NCBI GenBank assembly: GCA_016928955.1
Contig: JAFGJV010000039.1
Span: 57,329 to 121,328, forward strand
DNA: 64,000 bases
Origin: Spirochaetales bacterium
GTDB taxonomy: Bacteria > Spirochaetota > Spirochaetia > Treponematales > UBA12059
Reading direction: 5' to 3'
Shown here piece by piece: positions 8,428-17,185 of the stretch; within the stretch, counting starts at the first letter, position 1, and every line of letters begins with the position of its first letter. Both the position numbers and the translations under genes were made by a program. The notes under the pieces are model-generated. The model saw nothing but the letters and a program-made list of their open reading frames with translations, made no database searches and had not been told where the DNA came from.

Positions 8428-9122
8428 CAGGGAGGCTGGCCGCCCTTACGTCGGCGGCCGCGTTGCTTGTTGTATCAGCATCGGGAGCCGGCGCTCCCCT
8501 GCCTCCGCCCACGGGAGGCTACGATTACCGGGAAGGCGTGGCGGAAGGCGCCGACCTTGCCAGGCTGGTGGACCGGCCAACACTGATAGATACCCAAACA
8601 TACGCCTATGACGACGAAACCGGCGAACGGCGGATGAGCGGCTGGACGGACGCCCACGCCGTGTACGACCTGCCCCTGTCCGCGTTCATGGCCGTGGCCA
8701 TCGACTACCAGAACTACGCGTCTTACGTGCCCAGGATATTCTCTGCCAGCGTCACCGAGCGCTCGGACGGCCACGCCGTGGTCCGCTTTTACGTGGGCAT
8801 CAGCTTTCTGGGCGCCAAGGTGGCGTACGAAACCGTGGAGGAAGTCAGCTGGGAACTGCGGGCCGACGGCACGTTCCTGGCACGCACCCGCTTGGTGGAC
8901 AGCCTGGACGGCGAGCTGTTCGAGCACTATACCTCGCTGTACCTGGCCCCCGTGACGGTGGGCGGCGCCACCATGACCTACGTGCGCTATTTCAACCGCC
9001 CCGGCGTGAGGAAACCCTTCCCGGGCATGGTGACCATATCCAGGATGTTCACGCCCGGCGAGACCAAGGCCCAGATGACTGCCTTGGCCAAAGAGACGGC
9101 CAGGCGCCTTTCCCCACCGTAA
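8424..9122 (+). CDS. Secreted SRPBCC/START-like domain protein
   Basis: A 232-aa protein with a signal peptide (MTGRLAALTSAAALLVVSAS, cleavage near residue 24). The remainder, about residues 65-225, has the helix-grip pattern of polyketide-cyclase/START-like proteins: a helix with AVAIDYQNYASYVPRI, then strand-rich segments (AVVRFYVGISFLGAKVAYE, TMTYVRYFNRPG) and a long C-terminal helix. Such domains usually bind lipids or other hydrophobic ligands. It overlaps parB by 4 bp (ATGA), yet its exported product makes a direct partition role unlikely. The fold assignment is pattern-based. Confidence 0.7.
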   Translation: MTGRLAALTSAAALLVVSASGAGAPLPPPTGGYDYREGVAEGADLARLVDRPTLIDTQTYAYDDETGERRMSGWTDAHAVYDLPLSAFMAVAIDYQNYASYVPRIFSASVTERSDGHAVVRFYVGISFLGAKVAYETVEEVSWELRADGTFLARTRLVDSLDGELFEHYTSLYLAPVTVGGATMTYVRYFNRPGVRKPFPGMVTISRMFTPGETKAQMTALAKETARRLSPP

Positions 9123-9125
9123 GGC

Positions 9126-12100
9126 CTACCACTCGGGCGCCAGCTCAACCTCTCCGGACGAGCGCACCCCCGGGTCCTGTCCCGTCTGCCCGGACACCTG
9201 GGCAGGGCCGCCCGTCATTCCCGGCGACTCTATGCGCTCGGCCAGGTTGGCTATCAGGCTGGAGCCGGGCAGGTCCCTCCGCGCCTCGGCCAAGGCGGCC
9301 AGGGCGCCTTTTTCGTCGCCCAAGCGGAGCAGGGCCGCCACCAGGTTGACGCGGGGAGCGGCGCCCTTTTTGTCTGCGGCTATAGCCTGGCGGAAGGCCG
9401 TAGCGGCGCCTTCATAGTCGCCAAACTGCATGAGCCGCACGCCATAGCCGTTAAGAGCCGCGCTTTTGGCCACCCCTGACGCCGAATCCGCCGTCCGCCT
9501 GAACGATGCGGCGTAAACGGACTCCAGCGCTTCAAGCGCCCTGCCGGCCAGGTCGCGCGCCTGGGCATCCGACGGCAAGGGCGTTTCTCCCGGCGTTCCG
9601 GACAGGGGCAAAGCCGGGTAGGAAGTCCGCGCCTCCTCAATCGTGGTTATATCCAAGCCCGCGTGTGCCACCTCGGCGCTGCCTTTCTGCCAGGCTTCCG
9701 AAAAACCCTTGGACAGCACGGTGGTCTCTATGGGTATCCACCACACTCCGTCCCGGGCCAGGGCCGCGTAGCGCCCGCCCGGGTCCGCGTAGCGGCCAGG
9801 ACCGTCCGGCGGGCTGTCCGCAGCAAAGGCCAGAAACACGTGGCCAGGCGTGGTCAGGATGGCCGTGCGCACCCCGGCGGCTTCCAGGCAGGACGCCAGC
9901 AAGGCCGTGGTGTCGTCACAGTCTCCGCCACCGGACGCCAGGGTCTGCCGGGGCAGACGTACGGTGTCCACGGGGTAGGAACCGGCGGCCGCCCTGCTGA
10001 ACGGCGAGCTGGGGTCCTCCGCGTACACCAAGCCCCTGGCGCCCAGGGCCGTGATGATGGCAAAAGCGCGGGAGAAAGCCCGGTCAAAAAGCGGTGGGGG
10101 ATTCAAGGCCAGGGCTCCGTGGGCAAAGGCGACAATAGTGTCGTCGTTCGGCGTGACGAAGGCTGCCAGGGCCGCCGTATCCTCCCAGGTGAGCGCCGAC
10201 CGGGAACGGAAGGTCACCGGCGCCTGGGTCCGGCCATCCGCGCCGGCGGACACAACGGACACGGAGGCCTGCACGGTCACGTCTTCCCGGAACTCCAGGA
10301 TGAAACGGTTCAGGATCAAGGTAACGGGCACGTCCACGGAGGCGCCGGGAGCCAGAGAGCCGGCCACATCTATCTCAGCCGGGTAGTCCAGCACGTCCCG
10401 CATGGCCACGGTGACGCGCATGCCGGACACGGCCGCCGATCCTGTGTTTTTGATCCGGACGCTGCCAATGGGCACGGTTCTGTACCGTTCCATAAAAGCC
10501 GGGAACACGGGCCCCAGCTTGGCCTCAACGGCCAGAGTGGAAGGCCGCACGGGCACGGTGCCCGCCTCCTTCTGGCGGAAGGCGTCGCCAAGGGCGGACA
10601 TGGCCGCCGCCACGTCCCGGTCCCCGGGATGGTCGCCCAGGTATTTCTCCAGTAGGCGCATGGCGTTCTGGTAGGCGGCACGGGCCGTCTCGGCGCCGTA
10701 GCGCGACAGCGGCTCGTACACGGCCGCGGCCGCATTGAGGGCGGCCACGCGCTCAAAGCCCCCCGACAGCTCGGCCAACCTGGCAGAGTTGCTGGCGTCG
10801 CTTGGGAAGGCCCCCGCCATGGCCTGGCGCAGGGTCAGCTCGACCAGGGCAAAGCCTGCGTCCTGGAACAGATCCGCTCGGCGCGCATATGCCTTCACGT
10901 CGTCTGGGTTGGCGCGTACCGCCGCGTTCAGCTCGCGCGCCCGGCCCAGAACGTCAGCAAGGCCGGGGTCGACTGAACGCCTGACGGCGGCTATGGACGC
11001 GTCGTCGTCATAGCGGGTCAGCGTGAAACCGTTGGCCGAAAAGGCCAGATACAGCTCTCCGTACCGTCCCACGGCGCTGCTCCACACCGTGCCCTGAACC
11101 AGAGGATCGGCCTGGGGCGTAAATTGGTCCAGCTTCCACAGGGGCAAACCAAAACGATCAAAAGACATGAGGCCTGTCCTGGACGCCAGCACGAATTCCG
11201 AGCCCCGGACAAACACGCGGTCTGGCGCCAACGATGTTCCGGCCGGCATGATGAGACGCAGAACCTGGAGGAGCGAGCCGTCCTGGCCGTGACAGCGCAT
11301 GAATCCCGACACCAGGTCGTACGACCACATCCGGCCGTCCTCGTCAAAATCCAGCGGAGCCACGCTGAGCGGGGCCGGGCCTTCCAGCTTCAGCGCGGTC
11401 TTGCGGCGCCCCTGGACCTTCACGTAGGCCATGGGCGTGTATTCCTGGTACACGATGGCGCCTCCAGCGTCCAGGTTGATGCTGGGCGGCAGGGGCTGCA
11501 GCTGGGTCGTTTTCTTGAAGGCGTCTTCACCGGGAGCCCTGGTCCACACGTCGCCCGTGGCGGTTACGCCCGTTACCGTGCCGGACAGCGTCGAGTCCAG
11601 AAGGTAGAAGTATTGATACGGCGCCGCCGGGTCGACGACATAGCGCTCACGCACGGCCAGCCTGGCGTCGAATTCGGCCAGGAAGCCCACGCCGGACAAC
11701 ATGATGCCGCCGGCAGGCAGGGCCGTCACGGAACCATAGGTCTGCGGATAGCTCGGATCTATGCCCAGGGCCACCCTGCAGCTGCCGGAATTCAGCTCGA
11801 GGGTGGGCTCGGGAGCCTTGCCCCGCCAGTCGTCGGCCAGACCCGCCGCGCGGGCCCAGAGGGAGAACACCAAGGGCGGAAGGAAGGCGTCCAGTTCGGA
11901 CACCTCGTTCCACTGTATGGTCACCGTTTCCTTAAGCCCGGCCCCGGATCTGCCCGTGAGAACGGCCATCCGCGGATTGTCCACGAACGCGACTTCCAGC
12001 TTGAGGCTGCCCGACGCCCCGGGAAAGAACGCCTGGTAGCGCTCCCGGGACAGCCTGATGGCCGTCTCAACCAAGGCCTTGGCCTGGCTCTCGGACAGAC

Positions 12101-12221
12101 CGGTTTCCGGGGCGGCGTATATCCTGTCGACGCGTATGTCCGCTTCGTCAGCGTGAAGGACCGCGTGGCCGGACAAACATAAAAGGGCCGCAAAAACGGC
12201 AAGCGCTCTTCTTCCACTCAT
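9126..12221 (-). CDS. Large exported protein with transglutaminase-like domain and C-terminal TPRs
   Basis: A 1031-aa protein with an N-terminal signal peptide (ALAVFAALLCLSGHAVLHA). Roughly residues 60-400 are strand-rich and may form a propeller-like region. Residues 430-560 are helical repeats, 590-690 Ig-like, and about 740-850 the transglutaminase-like domain: GGGDCDDTTALLASCLEAAG with the Cys near residue 768, and TPGHVFLAF with the His. The last 150 residues contain TPR-like helices (LNGYGVRLMQFGDYEGAATAFRQAI). Acts presumably in the periplasm or at the surface; substrate unknown. TATACT lies 6 nt before the ATG with no Shine-Dalgarno, so the mRNA looks leaderless. Confidence 0.75.
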   Translation of the reverse strand: MSGRRALAVFAALLCLSGHAVLHADEADIRVDRIYAAPETGLSESQAKALVETAIRLSRERYQAFFPGASGSLKLEVAFVDNPRMAVLTGRSGAGLKETVTIQWNEVSELDAFLPPLVFSLWARAAGLADDWRGKAPEPTLELNSGSCRVALGIDPSYPQTYGSVTALPAGGIMLSGVGFLAEFDARLAVRERYVVDPAAPYQYFYLLDSTLSGTVTGVTATGDVWTRAPGEDAFKKTTQLQPLPPSINLDAGGAIVYQEYTPMAYVKVQGRRKTALKLEGPAPLSVAPLDFDEDGRMWSYDLVSGFMRCHGQDGSLLQVLRLIMPAGTSLAPDRVFVRGSEFVLASRTGLMSFDRFGLPLWKLDQFTPQADPLVQGTVWSSAVGRYGELYLAFSANGFTLTRYDDDASIAAVRRSVDPGLADVLGRARELNAAVRANPDDVKAYARRADLFQDAGFALVELTLRQAMAGAFPSDASNSARLAELSGGFERVAALNAAAAVYEPLSRYGAETARAAYQNAMRLLEKYLGDHPGDRDVAAAMSALGDAFRQKEAGTVPVRPSTLAVEAKLGPVFPAFMERYRTVPIGSVRIKNTGSAAVSGMRVTVAMRDVLDYPAEIDVAGSLAPGASVDVPVTLILNRFILEFREDVTVQASVSVVSAGADGRTQAPVTFRSRSALTWEDTAALAAFVTPNDDTIVAFAHGALALNPPPLFDRAFSRAFAIITALGARGLVYAEDPSSPFSRAAAGSYPVDTVRLPRQTLASGGGDCDDTTALLASCLEAAGVRTAILTTPGHVFLAFAADSPPDGPGRYADPGGRYAALARDGVWWIPIETTVLSKGFSEAWQKGSAEVAHAGLDITTIEEARTSYPALPLSGTPGETPLPSDAQARDLAGRALEALESVYAASFRRTADSASGVAKSAALNGYGVRLMQFGDYEGAATAFRQAIAADKKGAAPRVNLVAALLRLGDEKGALAALAEARRDLPGSSLIANLAERIESPGMTGGPAQVSGQTGQDPGVRSSGEVELAPEW

Positions 12222-12227
12222 GCCACA

Positions 12228-12278
12228 AGTATAGGATCCTGAAAGCTTCCCGAAAAGACCAAGCCCCTGCGGTATATT
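12228..12278. promoter_or_regulatory. Back-to-back -10 elements of a divergent gene pair
   Basis: Minus strand: TATACT at 12228-12233, 6 nt before the ATG at 12221. Plus strand: TATATT at 12273-12278, 6 nt before the ATG at 12285. The -35 regions would overlap in the 39 bp between them and neither is a good match, so an activator or extended -10 contacts may be needed. Confidence 0.45.
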
Positions 12279-12284
12279 CTTGCC

Positions 12285-13889
12285 ATGAGTAGCACGTTCA
12301 GATCCCTATACATCCGCATGGCCGCGTGCCTTGCCCTCTCGGCCCTGCTCCTTGCCTCCTGCGCCACGTCCAGTGGTTCAGCATATGATCGCTCCGTGTC
12401 TGGCGACGGAAGCGCGGCGGCAATGGCCGCCCAGGCCAAGCAAGATGACGATGACAACTCGTCATGGGACGACGACGATGACGACGACAGCGGCTGGTCC
12501 TGGGACGGTGATTCGTCTTCGAGCACGACCATTGTCATAGACTTGACGCCCCGGGGGACCCTGACCATACAGGGTGCGCCTGCAGGATCGTCGGTTTTTG
12601 TGAACGGTTCGTACGTGGGTGCCGTGTACGATTTCGGCCCCGTTGCCTGGACGCTTGCCTCAGGCTGGAGCCAGGTCCGCGTGGAGTGCTTTGGCTACGA
12701 CACGTGGACGGGCGCCGTGGAGATACCGGCCTACGGCGGAGTGGAGGTGAACGCCTATCTGCCGCCCCTGCCATTCGGCCTTGAAGGCAACGACGCCCCG
12801 CTCCGCTTTGACCCAAAGCGGCCCGGCGCCCTGGCCCGAGCCTCCTCCCTGTTCCGCGCCACGGCTCCGGGACGGGCTGAGGCCAGGGTGGTGGACATGG
12901 CAGGCCAGACCGTGCGCGATCTAGGCGAGCTGAGCGTGGACGGCCCGGCCATACGCGTGGTGTGGGACGGGAGGGACGACCAGGGCGCCCTTGTGTCCGG
13001 CGGCCCGTACCTCATCGTCCTGGACGGCCGGGGACAAGACGGGACCTGGGCCAGCGCGGCGGCCGCCGTGGAAATCGCCGACCTGCCTCCGGTCACCGCG
13101 TCCACCTTGCACGGCGGTTTTTCCGGAGCCCTCCTGGCCGCGGACGCATCCGCCCTGCCTGAAGGTTTTTTCCAGCTGTCCGCCGGCGCGTACGCCTTCC
13201 CGTCATCGGCCGCTGGCGGCGTGCAGGCCAGGATACCCGCCTGGCTTGGTTTCCGCCTGGGGCTTCCCTGGCTCGGAGCCGCCGAGCTGGTAGCGTCGGC
13301 CATGTACGTGTCGTATCCCGGCTACGAGCTGGCCTATGACCCGTCCAGCATATCCTTGGCGGCCAGCCTGAAAGGCGTGATGGCCGGATCGGGCGACCTG
13401 AAGTCGGCCATACTCGTGCGCGCCGCCGTGGCCAGCTTTGTGGATGAAGCAAGCTCGGGCTGGCCCCCGTCCTGGGACGGCCCTGCCCGTTTCCCCGGCG
13501 CGGGCCTTGGCCTGGTGCTGGAATACGCTCCCGGGGCCGGCCGCGTGTTCCTGAACGCCGGCGTGGACGCGTCCACCTTCTACCCGGGCTGGGATGACGG
13601 CGTGTGGCCAGTGCCCGGAATCTACTCCTGGGCGAGCCTCAGGCTTGGCGCCGAAGGTACGGTCCAGCTGGGAGCGGCCGGACAGCTGACCCTGGCCGCT
13701 TCGGCGGCGGCGCGGACGGAACCCTTTGGTGCGGCCTTTGGCCTGCGGCCGCCCCTGTCTCTGGCCGGAGAAGCCGCCTGGTATCCCGCCGGATCGCCCT
13801 TTGTCATACACGCCATGATGGCCGGCGAGTGGGACAACTTCACCTCCTGGTACCTGGCCGGAGGCCTCGGGCTGTCTATCATGATGTGA
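12285..13889 (+). CDS. Lipoprotein with acidic linker, PEGA domain, FlgD-like Ig fold and C-terminal barrel-like region
   Basis: A 534-aa lipoprotein with lipobox LLLASC near residue 26. An Asp/Ser-rich tract with more than 15 acidic residues follows at about 55-85. Next comes a PEGA-type domain (GTLTIQGAPAGSSVFVNGSY, about 88-160), then a FlgD-like Ig segment (VDMAGQTVRDLGELSVDG, VVWDGRDDQGALVSGGPY; about 195-260). The C-terminal 250 residues are alternating strands with Gly, Ala and aromatic residues, resembling an outer-membrane barrel or beta sandwich. Probably displayed on the outer membrane. The acidic tract could bind cations. No catalytic motif is visible. Divergent from the transglutaminase protein and possibly co-regulated with it. 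Confidence 0.7.
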   Translation: MSSTFRSLYIRMAACLALSALLLASCATSSGSAYDRSVSGDGSAAAMAAQAKQDDDDNSSWDDDDDDDSGWSWDGDSSSSTTIVIDLTPRGTLTIQGAPAGSSVFVNGSYVGAVYDFGPVAWTLASGWSQVRVECFGYDTWTGAVEIPAYGGVEVNAYLPPLPFGLEGNDAPLRFDPKRPGALARASSLFRATAPGRAEARVVDMAGQTVRDLGELSVDGPAIRVVWDGRDDQGALVSGGPYLIVLDGRGQDGTWASAAAAVEIADLPPVTASTLHGGFSGALLAADASALPEGFFQLSAGAYAFPSSAAGGVQARIPAWLGFRLGLPWLGAAELVASAMYVSYPGYELAYDPSSISLAASLKGVMAGSGDLKSAILVRAAVASFVDEASSGWPPSWDGPARFPGAGLGLVLEYAPGAGRVFLNAGVDASTFYPGWDDGVWPVPGIYSWASLRLGAEGTVQLGAAGQLTLAASAAARTEPFGAAFGLRPPLSLAGEAAWYPAGSPFVIHAMMAGEWDNFTSWYLAGGLGLSIMM

Positions 13890-13905
13890 GGATGCCCGAC
13901 CTCGC

Positions 13906-13934
13906 TTGACGGTCCATCCCAAAACGGCTACTGT
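13906..13934 (+). promoter_or_regulatory. Promoter of eno
   Basis: TTGACG, 17 bp, TACTGT, about 110 bp upstream of the enolase start. The leader between them contains a GC-rich inverted repeat around 13998-14016 and the GGAAGGAG ribosome site. Confidence 0.45.
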
Positions 13935-14044
13935 TTCTCCATACTGAATCGGCCTCGAAGCGCTCGCGCGTCGGGGCCGTAACCATCCTAGCATAGCGCC
14001 GCCGTCCGGGCGGCGTCGCACCGATTTCCGGAAGGAGTCACCCA

Positions 14045-15343
14045 ATGAGCATTATCGAATACGTTGAGGCGCGCGAAATCCTCGATTCCCGCGGCAATCC
14101 CACCGTGGAAGTGGAAGTCATCCTGGAAGACGGGACCATGGGCCGGGCGGCCGTGCCGTCAGGAGCGTCCACCGGCGAGCACGAGGCCGTGGAGCTGCGC
14201 GACGGCGACAAAAAGCGCTACCTGGGCAAGGGCGTCCTCAAGGCCGTGGAGAACGTGAACAACATCATAGCCGGGGAGCTGTGCGGGCTGGACTCCACGG
14301 AGCAGGTGGACATAGACCGCACCCTGATCGACCTGGACGGCACCCCCAACAAGGGCAAGCTCGGCGCCAACGCCATCCTGGGCGTGTCCATGGCCTGCGC
14401 CCGCGCCGCGGCCAGCTACCTGGACATGCCCCTGTACAAGTACCTGGGCGGAGCCCACACCACGCTCCTGCCCGTGCCCATGGCCAACATCATCAACGGC
14501 GGCAAGCACGCAGACAACAAGGTCGACTTCCAGGAGTTCATGGTCATGCCCGTTGGCGCGGAGAGCTTCCGCGAGGCCGTGCGCATGACCGCCGAGGTTT
14601 TCCACAACCTCAAGTCCATCCTGAAGGCCGACGGGCACAATACCAGCGTGGGCGACGAGGGCGGATTTGCCCCGAACATAGGCAACGACGACGCCCTGGA
14701 CTACATCATGAAGGCCATAGAGAAGGCCGGCTACAGGCCCGGAGAGCAGGTGGCCATAGCCCTGGACTGCGCCAGCTCCGAGCTCTTTGACGAGGGCGAG
14801 CGCAAGGGGTACAAGTTCTGGAAATCCAATCCCGGCAAGCTTTTCAGCGCTGACGAGCTCATCGAGATGTACACCAAGTGGGTGAACAAGTACCCCATCG
14901 TGTCCATCGAGGACGGACTCGATCAGAACGACTGGGAAGGTTACGTCAAGATGACCAAGGCCCTGGGCGGCAAGATCCAGATCATGGGCGACGACTTCTT
15001 TGTCACCAACACCGAGCGCCTGTCCAAGGGCATAGCCATGGGCGCCTGCAACTCCATCCTGATCAAGCTGAACCAGATCGGCACGGTCACGGAGACCATC
15101 GAGTGCATCGAGATGGCCAAGCGCGCCGGCTACACCGCCGTGGTGTCCCACCGCTCAGGCGAAACAGAGGATACCTTCCTGGCCGACCTCACCGTGGCGC
15201 GGGAAACCGGCCAGATCAAGACCGGCTCCATGAGCCGCACGGACCGCGTGTGCAAGTACAACCAGCTCATGCGCATAGAGGACGAGATGGAAGGCATTGC
15301 CGAGTACATCGGCAAGGACGTCTTCTACAACGTGAAAAAGTAA
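14045..15343 (+). CDS. eno: Enolase
   Basis: Enolase interconverts 2-phosphoglycerate and phosphoenolpyruvate. The 432-aa protein is full length and collinear with bacterial enolases: [17 protein letters not shown] at the N-terminus, [16 protein letters not shown] loop, the metal-binding Asp and Glu in [26 protein letters not shown] and MGDDFFVTN, the catalytic Lys in [14 protein letters not shown] and KLNQ, and [15 protein letters not shown] near the C-terminus. GGAAGGAG ribosome site, single-gene transcript with its own promoter and terminator. Confidence 0.99.
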   Translation: MSIIEYVEAREILDSRGNPTVEVEVILEDGTMGRAAVPSGASTGEHEAVELRDGDKKRYLGKGVLKAVENVNNIIAGELCGLDSTEQVDIDRTLIDLDGTPNKGKLGANAILGVSMACARAAASYLDMPLYKYLGGAHTTLLPVPMANIINGGKHADNKVDFQEFMVMPVGAESFREAVRMTAEVFHNLKSILKADGHNTSVGDEGGFAPNIGNDDALDYIMKAIEKAGYRPGEQVAIALDCASSELFDEGERKGYKFWKSNPGKLFSADELIEMYTKWVNKYPIVSIEDGLDQNDWEGYVKMTKALGGKIQIMGDDFFVTNTERLSKGIAMGACNSILIKLNQIGTVTETIECIEMAKRAGYTAVVSHRSGETEDTFLADLTVARETGQIKTGSMSRTDRVCKYNQLMRIEDEMEGIAEYIGKDVFYNVKK

Positions 15344-15362
15344 GAGCTCCCGGCATGCATGA

Positions 15363-15392
15363 CGGGCCGCCCGATCGGGCGGCCCGTTTTTT
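15363..15392 (+). terminator. Rho-independent terminator of eno
   Basis: A perfect 24-nt palindrome (12-bp arms, CGGGCCGCCCGA on the left) is followed directly by six T. The T-run abuts the stop codon of the convergent gene. Confidence 0.93.
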
Positions 15393-15927
15393 AAAACAGC
15401 GATACCTCTCCCTCGTCCAAGGCGGCATCGGCAGCTCCGGACGGCTCGCTCAGTTCCAGGAACCCCTCATACTCGCCCTGGAACTCCACATCCAGCCGGC
15501 CGGAAGCGCTCGCAAAGCCCATCCGCCTGGCCAGCTTGGGGTGCTGGGGAAAGTAGTGCATCTTCTTGCCCTCAAGCACCACGGGCGTGCCCAGGTTGAT
15601 GTCCAAGCCGGAGCCGGCGAGTTTTTTCTTGATCCTGCCCAACAGCTGGTTGGCCAGCTCTCCCGACCAGTCGGCCAGGCGCTCGACGCTCGGTTCTCCG
15701 GCGGCTATCTGGCTGGGCAAGCTCGCGCGCGCCAGGGCCGGATCCAGGGCGATGATGAGGGCGCCGTGCAGGCGCGCGTGCGTGTAGCCGATGGTGGCCA
15801 CAAAAATGGTGTCCTGCAAATCACGCTCGTCTATCACATCTTCAAGGACGACGCCGTACGCGCCGAACAAATCCTTGCTCGCGCCGCGCACCACGGCGTC
15901 CAGTCGGGCCAGCGAATCCTTGTCCAC
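15391..15927 (-). CDS. CheC/CheX-family chemotaxis phosphatase-like protein
   Basis: A 178-aa protein. Its core has the CheC/CheX catalytic pattern D-x3-E-x2-N (ADWSGELANQLLGRIKKKL) with a Pro 22 residues after the Asn, close to the family motif, followed by the LGTPVVLEGK strand. CheX dimers dephosphorylate CheY-P. The chain carries a C-terminal extension of about 30 acidic and small residues. I start at GTG 15927 because GGAGGT precedes it at 6-7 nt; the frame upstream to 16017 has no ribosome site. Located alone, convergent with eno; it could serve chemotaxis or an orphan receiver. Confidence 0.78.
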   Translation of the reverse strand: MDKDSLARLDAVVRGASKDLFGAYGVVLEDVIDERDLQDTIFVATIGYTHARLHGALIIALDPALARASLPSQIAAGEPSVERLADWSGELANQLLGRIKKKLAGSGLDINLGTPVVLEGKKMHYFPQHPKLARRMGFASASGRLDVEFQGEYEGFLELSEPSGAADAALDEGEVSLF

Positions 15928-16009
15928 GGCAGACCTCCATCGTCGCACAAACGGGCCATAAGCCACCCGCGGGCGCGTCCACGGTAAAACCGTACAGCAT
16001 CGGCCGGGC

Positions 16010-16038
16010 AAAAGCAAACCGGGAGCATGCGCTCCCGG
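16010..16038 (-). terminator. Terminator of the 16075-17025 lipoprotein gene
   Basis: On the minus strand CCGGGAGC, a 4-nt loop and GCTCCCGG form an 8-bp GC stem followed by TTTGCTTTT. Confidence 0.75.
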
Positions 16039-16074
16039 CCGCCGTCATGATCGCTGGCTGCCGCCGTTTAGGGC

Positions 16075-17025
16075 CTACTCCTCGATCTTCTCCATGTACT
16101 GGACATTGGCCACGTAGGGAGCTATCCAGGGCAGTATGGTCTCGGCCGCGCGGGCCACGGCGTCCTTGGCGTAGGAGCTGTAATCCAGCGCCAGGAAGCT
16201 GTCCAGCTCGTAGAAGTCGTCCGGATCTTCCATGGGTATGTAGTAGAGCTTTTTGTAACCGGCGTACATGGGGAAGAGCAGCTTGGTCTTGTGCGTGACC
16301 ACTTCCGCGCCCGTCTTGGCGTCGTACAGCCTGAAGGTTATGGAAGCCCAGATGGACAGGTAATAGTCGTTCATCTTAGGCGCTCGCTCGAAAGTACCGG
16401 ACATGGGCATGGGCGCACCCAGGACATGCAGGATTTCGTTGTCCAGGGTGACCTCGCCCTCAAGATAGTAGTCGGACGTTGCGGCGTCGGCCTCTCCCAC
16501 CGCGCGTACGGAGGAGAAGTAGGACAGCGGGCCTATCGGGGGCAGGTACGACACAGTAACCGGGGTCGTGCTGGTATCCGTGGATACCGGCCGGTTGGAC
16601 AGGGTGCCCATATTGCCCGAGCCCAAGCCCTTCATGAACGGGTAATGGTAATCGAGCCGGCCAAGGGAACCCTCCTTAAGGACCGCGAGCACGGCCCGCA
16701 TCAGCTCGGGCTGGCTCAGCTTGACCTTGTTGAGGATGTTTCGCTGGAGGATGCCAACCGGGGCGTTCAGCGTGAGATTTTCTTCCTCCACCGCGTAACG
16801 CTTGGTGTAGGTGTCGCCCACCTTGAAGTACTCCACGGCTATAATGCCCCTGGAATTGTGGAAATCGATCTCGAACGGCATGATGGTCAGGGTTTTTCCG
16901 TTCAGGACCGCGGCGTATTCCTCCGTGGGCTGCTCGGGAACCGTGTAGCTCCGGTAGCTTGCGCAGGACGCCGCGAACGCGACGGCCAATAGTCCGGCTG
17001 ACAGAAACAAGATGCTCTTCTTCAT
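16075..17025 (-). CDS. Lipoprotein of unknown function
   Basis: A 316-aa protein with a standard lipoprotein signal (MKKSILFLSAGLLAVAFAAS, then Cys at position 21). The start is ATG 17025, behind AGAGG. The mature part contains a TIMPFEIDFHNSRGIIAVEYF segment and alternating strands consistent with a periplasmic or surface-exposed alpha/beta domain. Two long helices flank a variable Ser/Thr/Pro loop around residues 145-165. No enzyme motif seen. The family was not recognised; it resembles lipoproteins with a GNA1162/TolB-N-like fold only loosely. Confidence 0.8.
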   Translation of the reverse strand: MKKSILFLSAGLLAVAFAASCASYRSYTVPEQPTEEYAAVLNGKTLTIMPFEIDFHNSRGIIAVEYFKVGDTYTKRYAVEEENLTLNAPVGILQRNILNKVKLSQPELMRAVLAVLKEGSLGRLDYHYPFMKGLGSGNMGTLSNRPVSTDTSTTPVTVSYLPPIGPLSYFSSVRAVGEADAATSDYYLEGEVTLDNEILHVLGAPMPMSGTFERAPKMNDYYLSIWASITFRLYDAKTGAEVVTHKTKLLFPMYAGYKKLYYIPMEDPDDFYELDSFLALDYSSYAKDAVARAAETILPWIAPYVANVQYMEKIEE

Positions 17026-17117
17026 GGTTTCCTCTCCGCCATGGCTGATCGTCATCCAGCCGCACGGCAGGATTATTATACCACGCGCGCGCCGCCCTAC
17101 CCGGATTTTTCAGCCGT

Positions 17118-17146
17118 TTGATTTCCGGGCTGCCGTCGCCTACAGT
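17118..17146 (+). promoter_or_regulatory. Promoter of the uORF and response-regulator gene
   Basis: TTGATT, 17 bp, TACAGT. The expected transcription start falls at the ATG of the 10-codon ORF at 17153, which is 6 nt past the -10. Confidence 0.5.
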
Positions 17147-17152
17147 TACTTT

Positions 17153-17185
17153 ATGGAAACGCGCCTGAAACGGAGCGATACATGA
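17153..17185 (+). CDS. Candidate leaderless leader ORF, METRLKRSDT
   Basis: A 10-codon frame that begins 6 nt after a TACAGT -10 element and whose TGA overlaps the ATG of the downstream response regulator (ATGA, 17182-17185). If translated, it would deliver ribosomes straight onto the next start. The peptide is basic and has no attenuator-like codon run. Evidence is positional only. Confidence 0.35.
   Translation: METRLKRSDT

Noticed and set aside
14159..15151. Long open frames antisense to enolase, purF, copA and other real genes
   Set aside because: High GC content produces long stop-free antisense frames. They have no ribosome sites, and their products have the biased composition expected from the complement of real codons. 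The sense genes are unambiguous.
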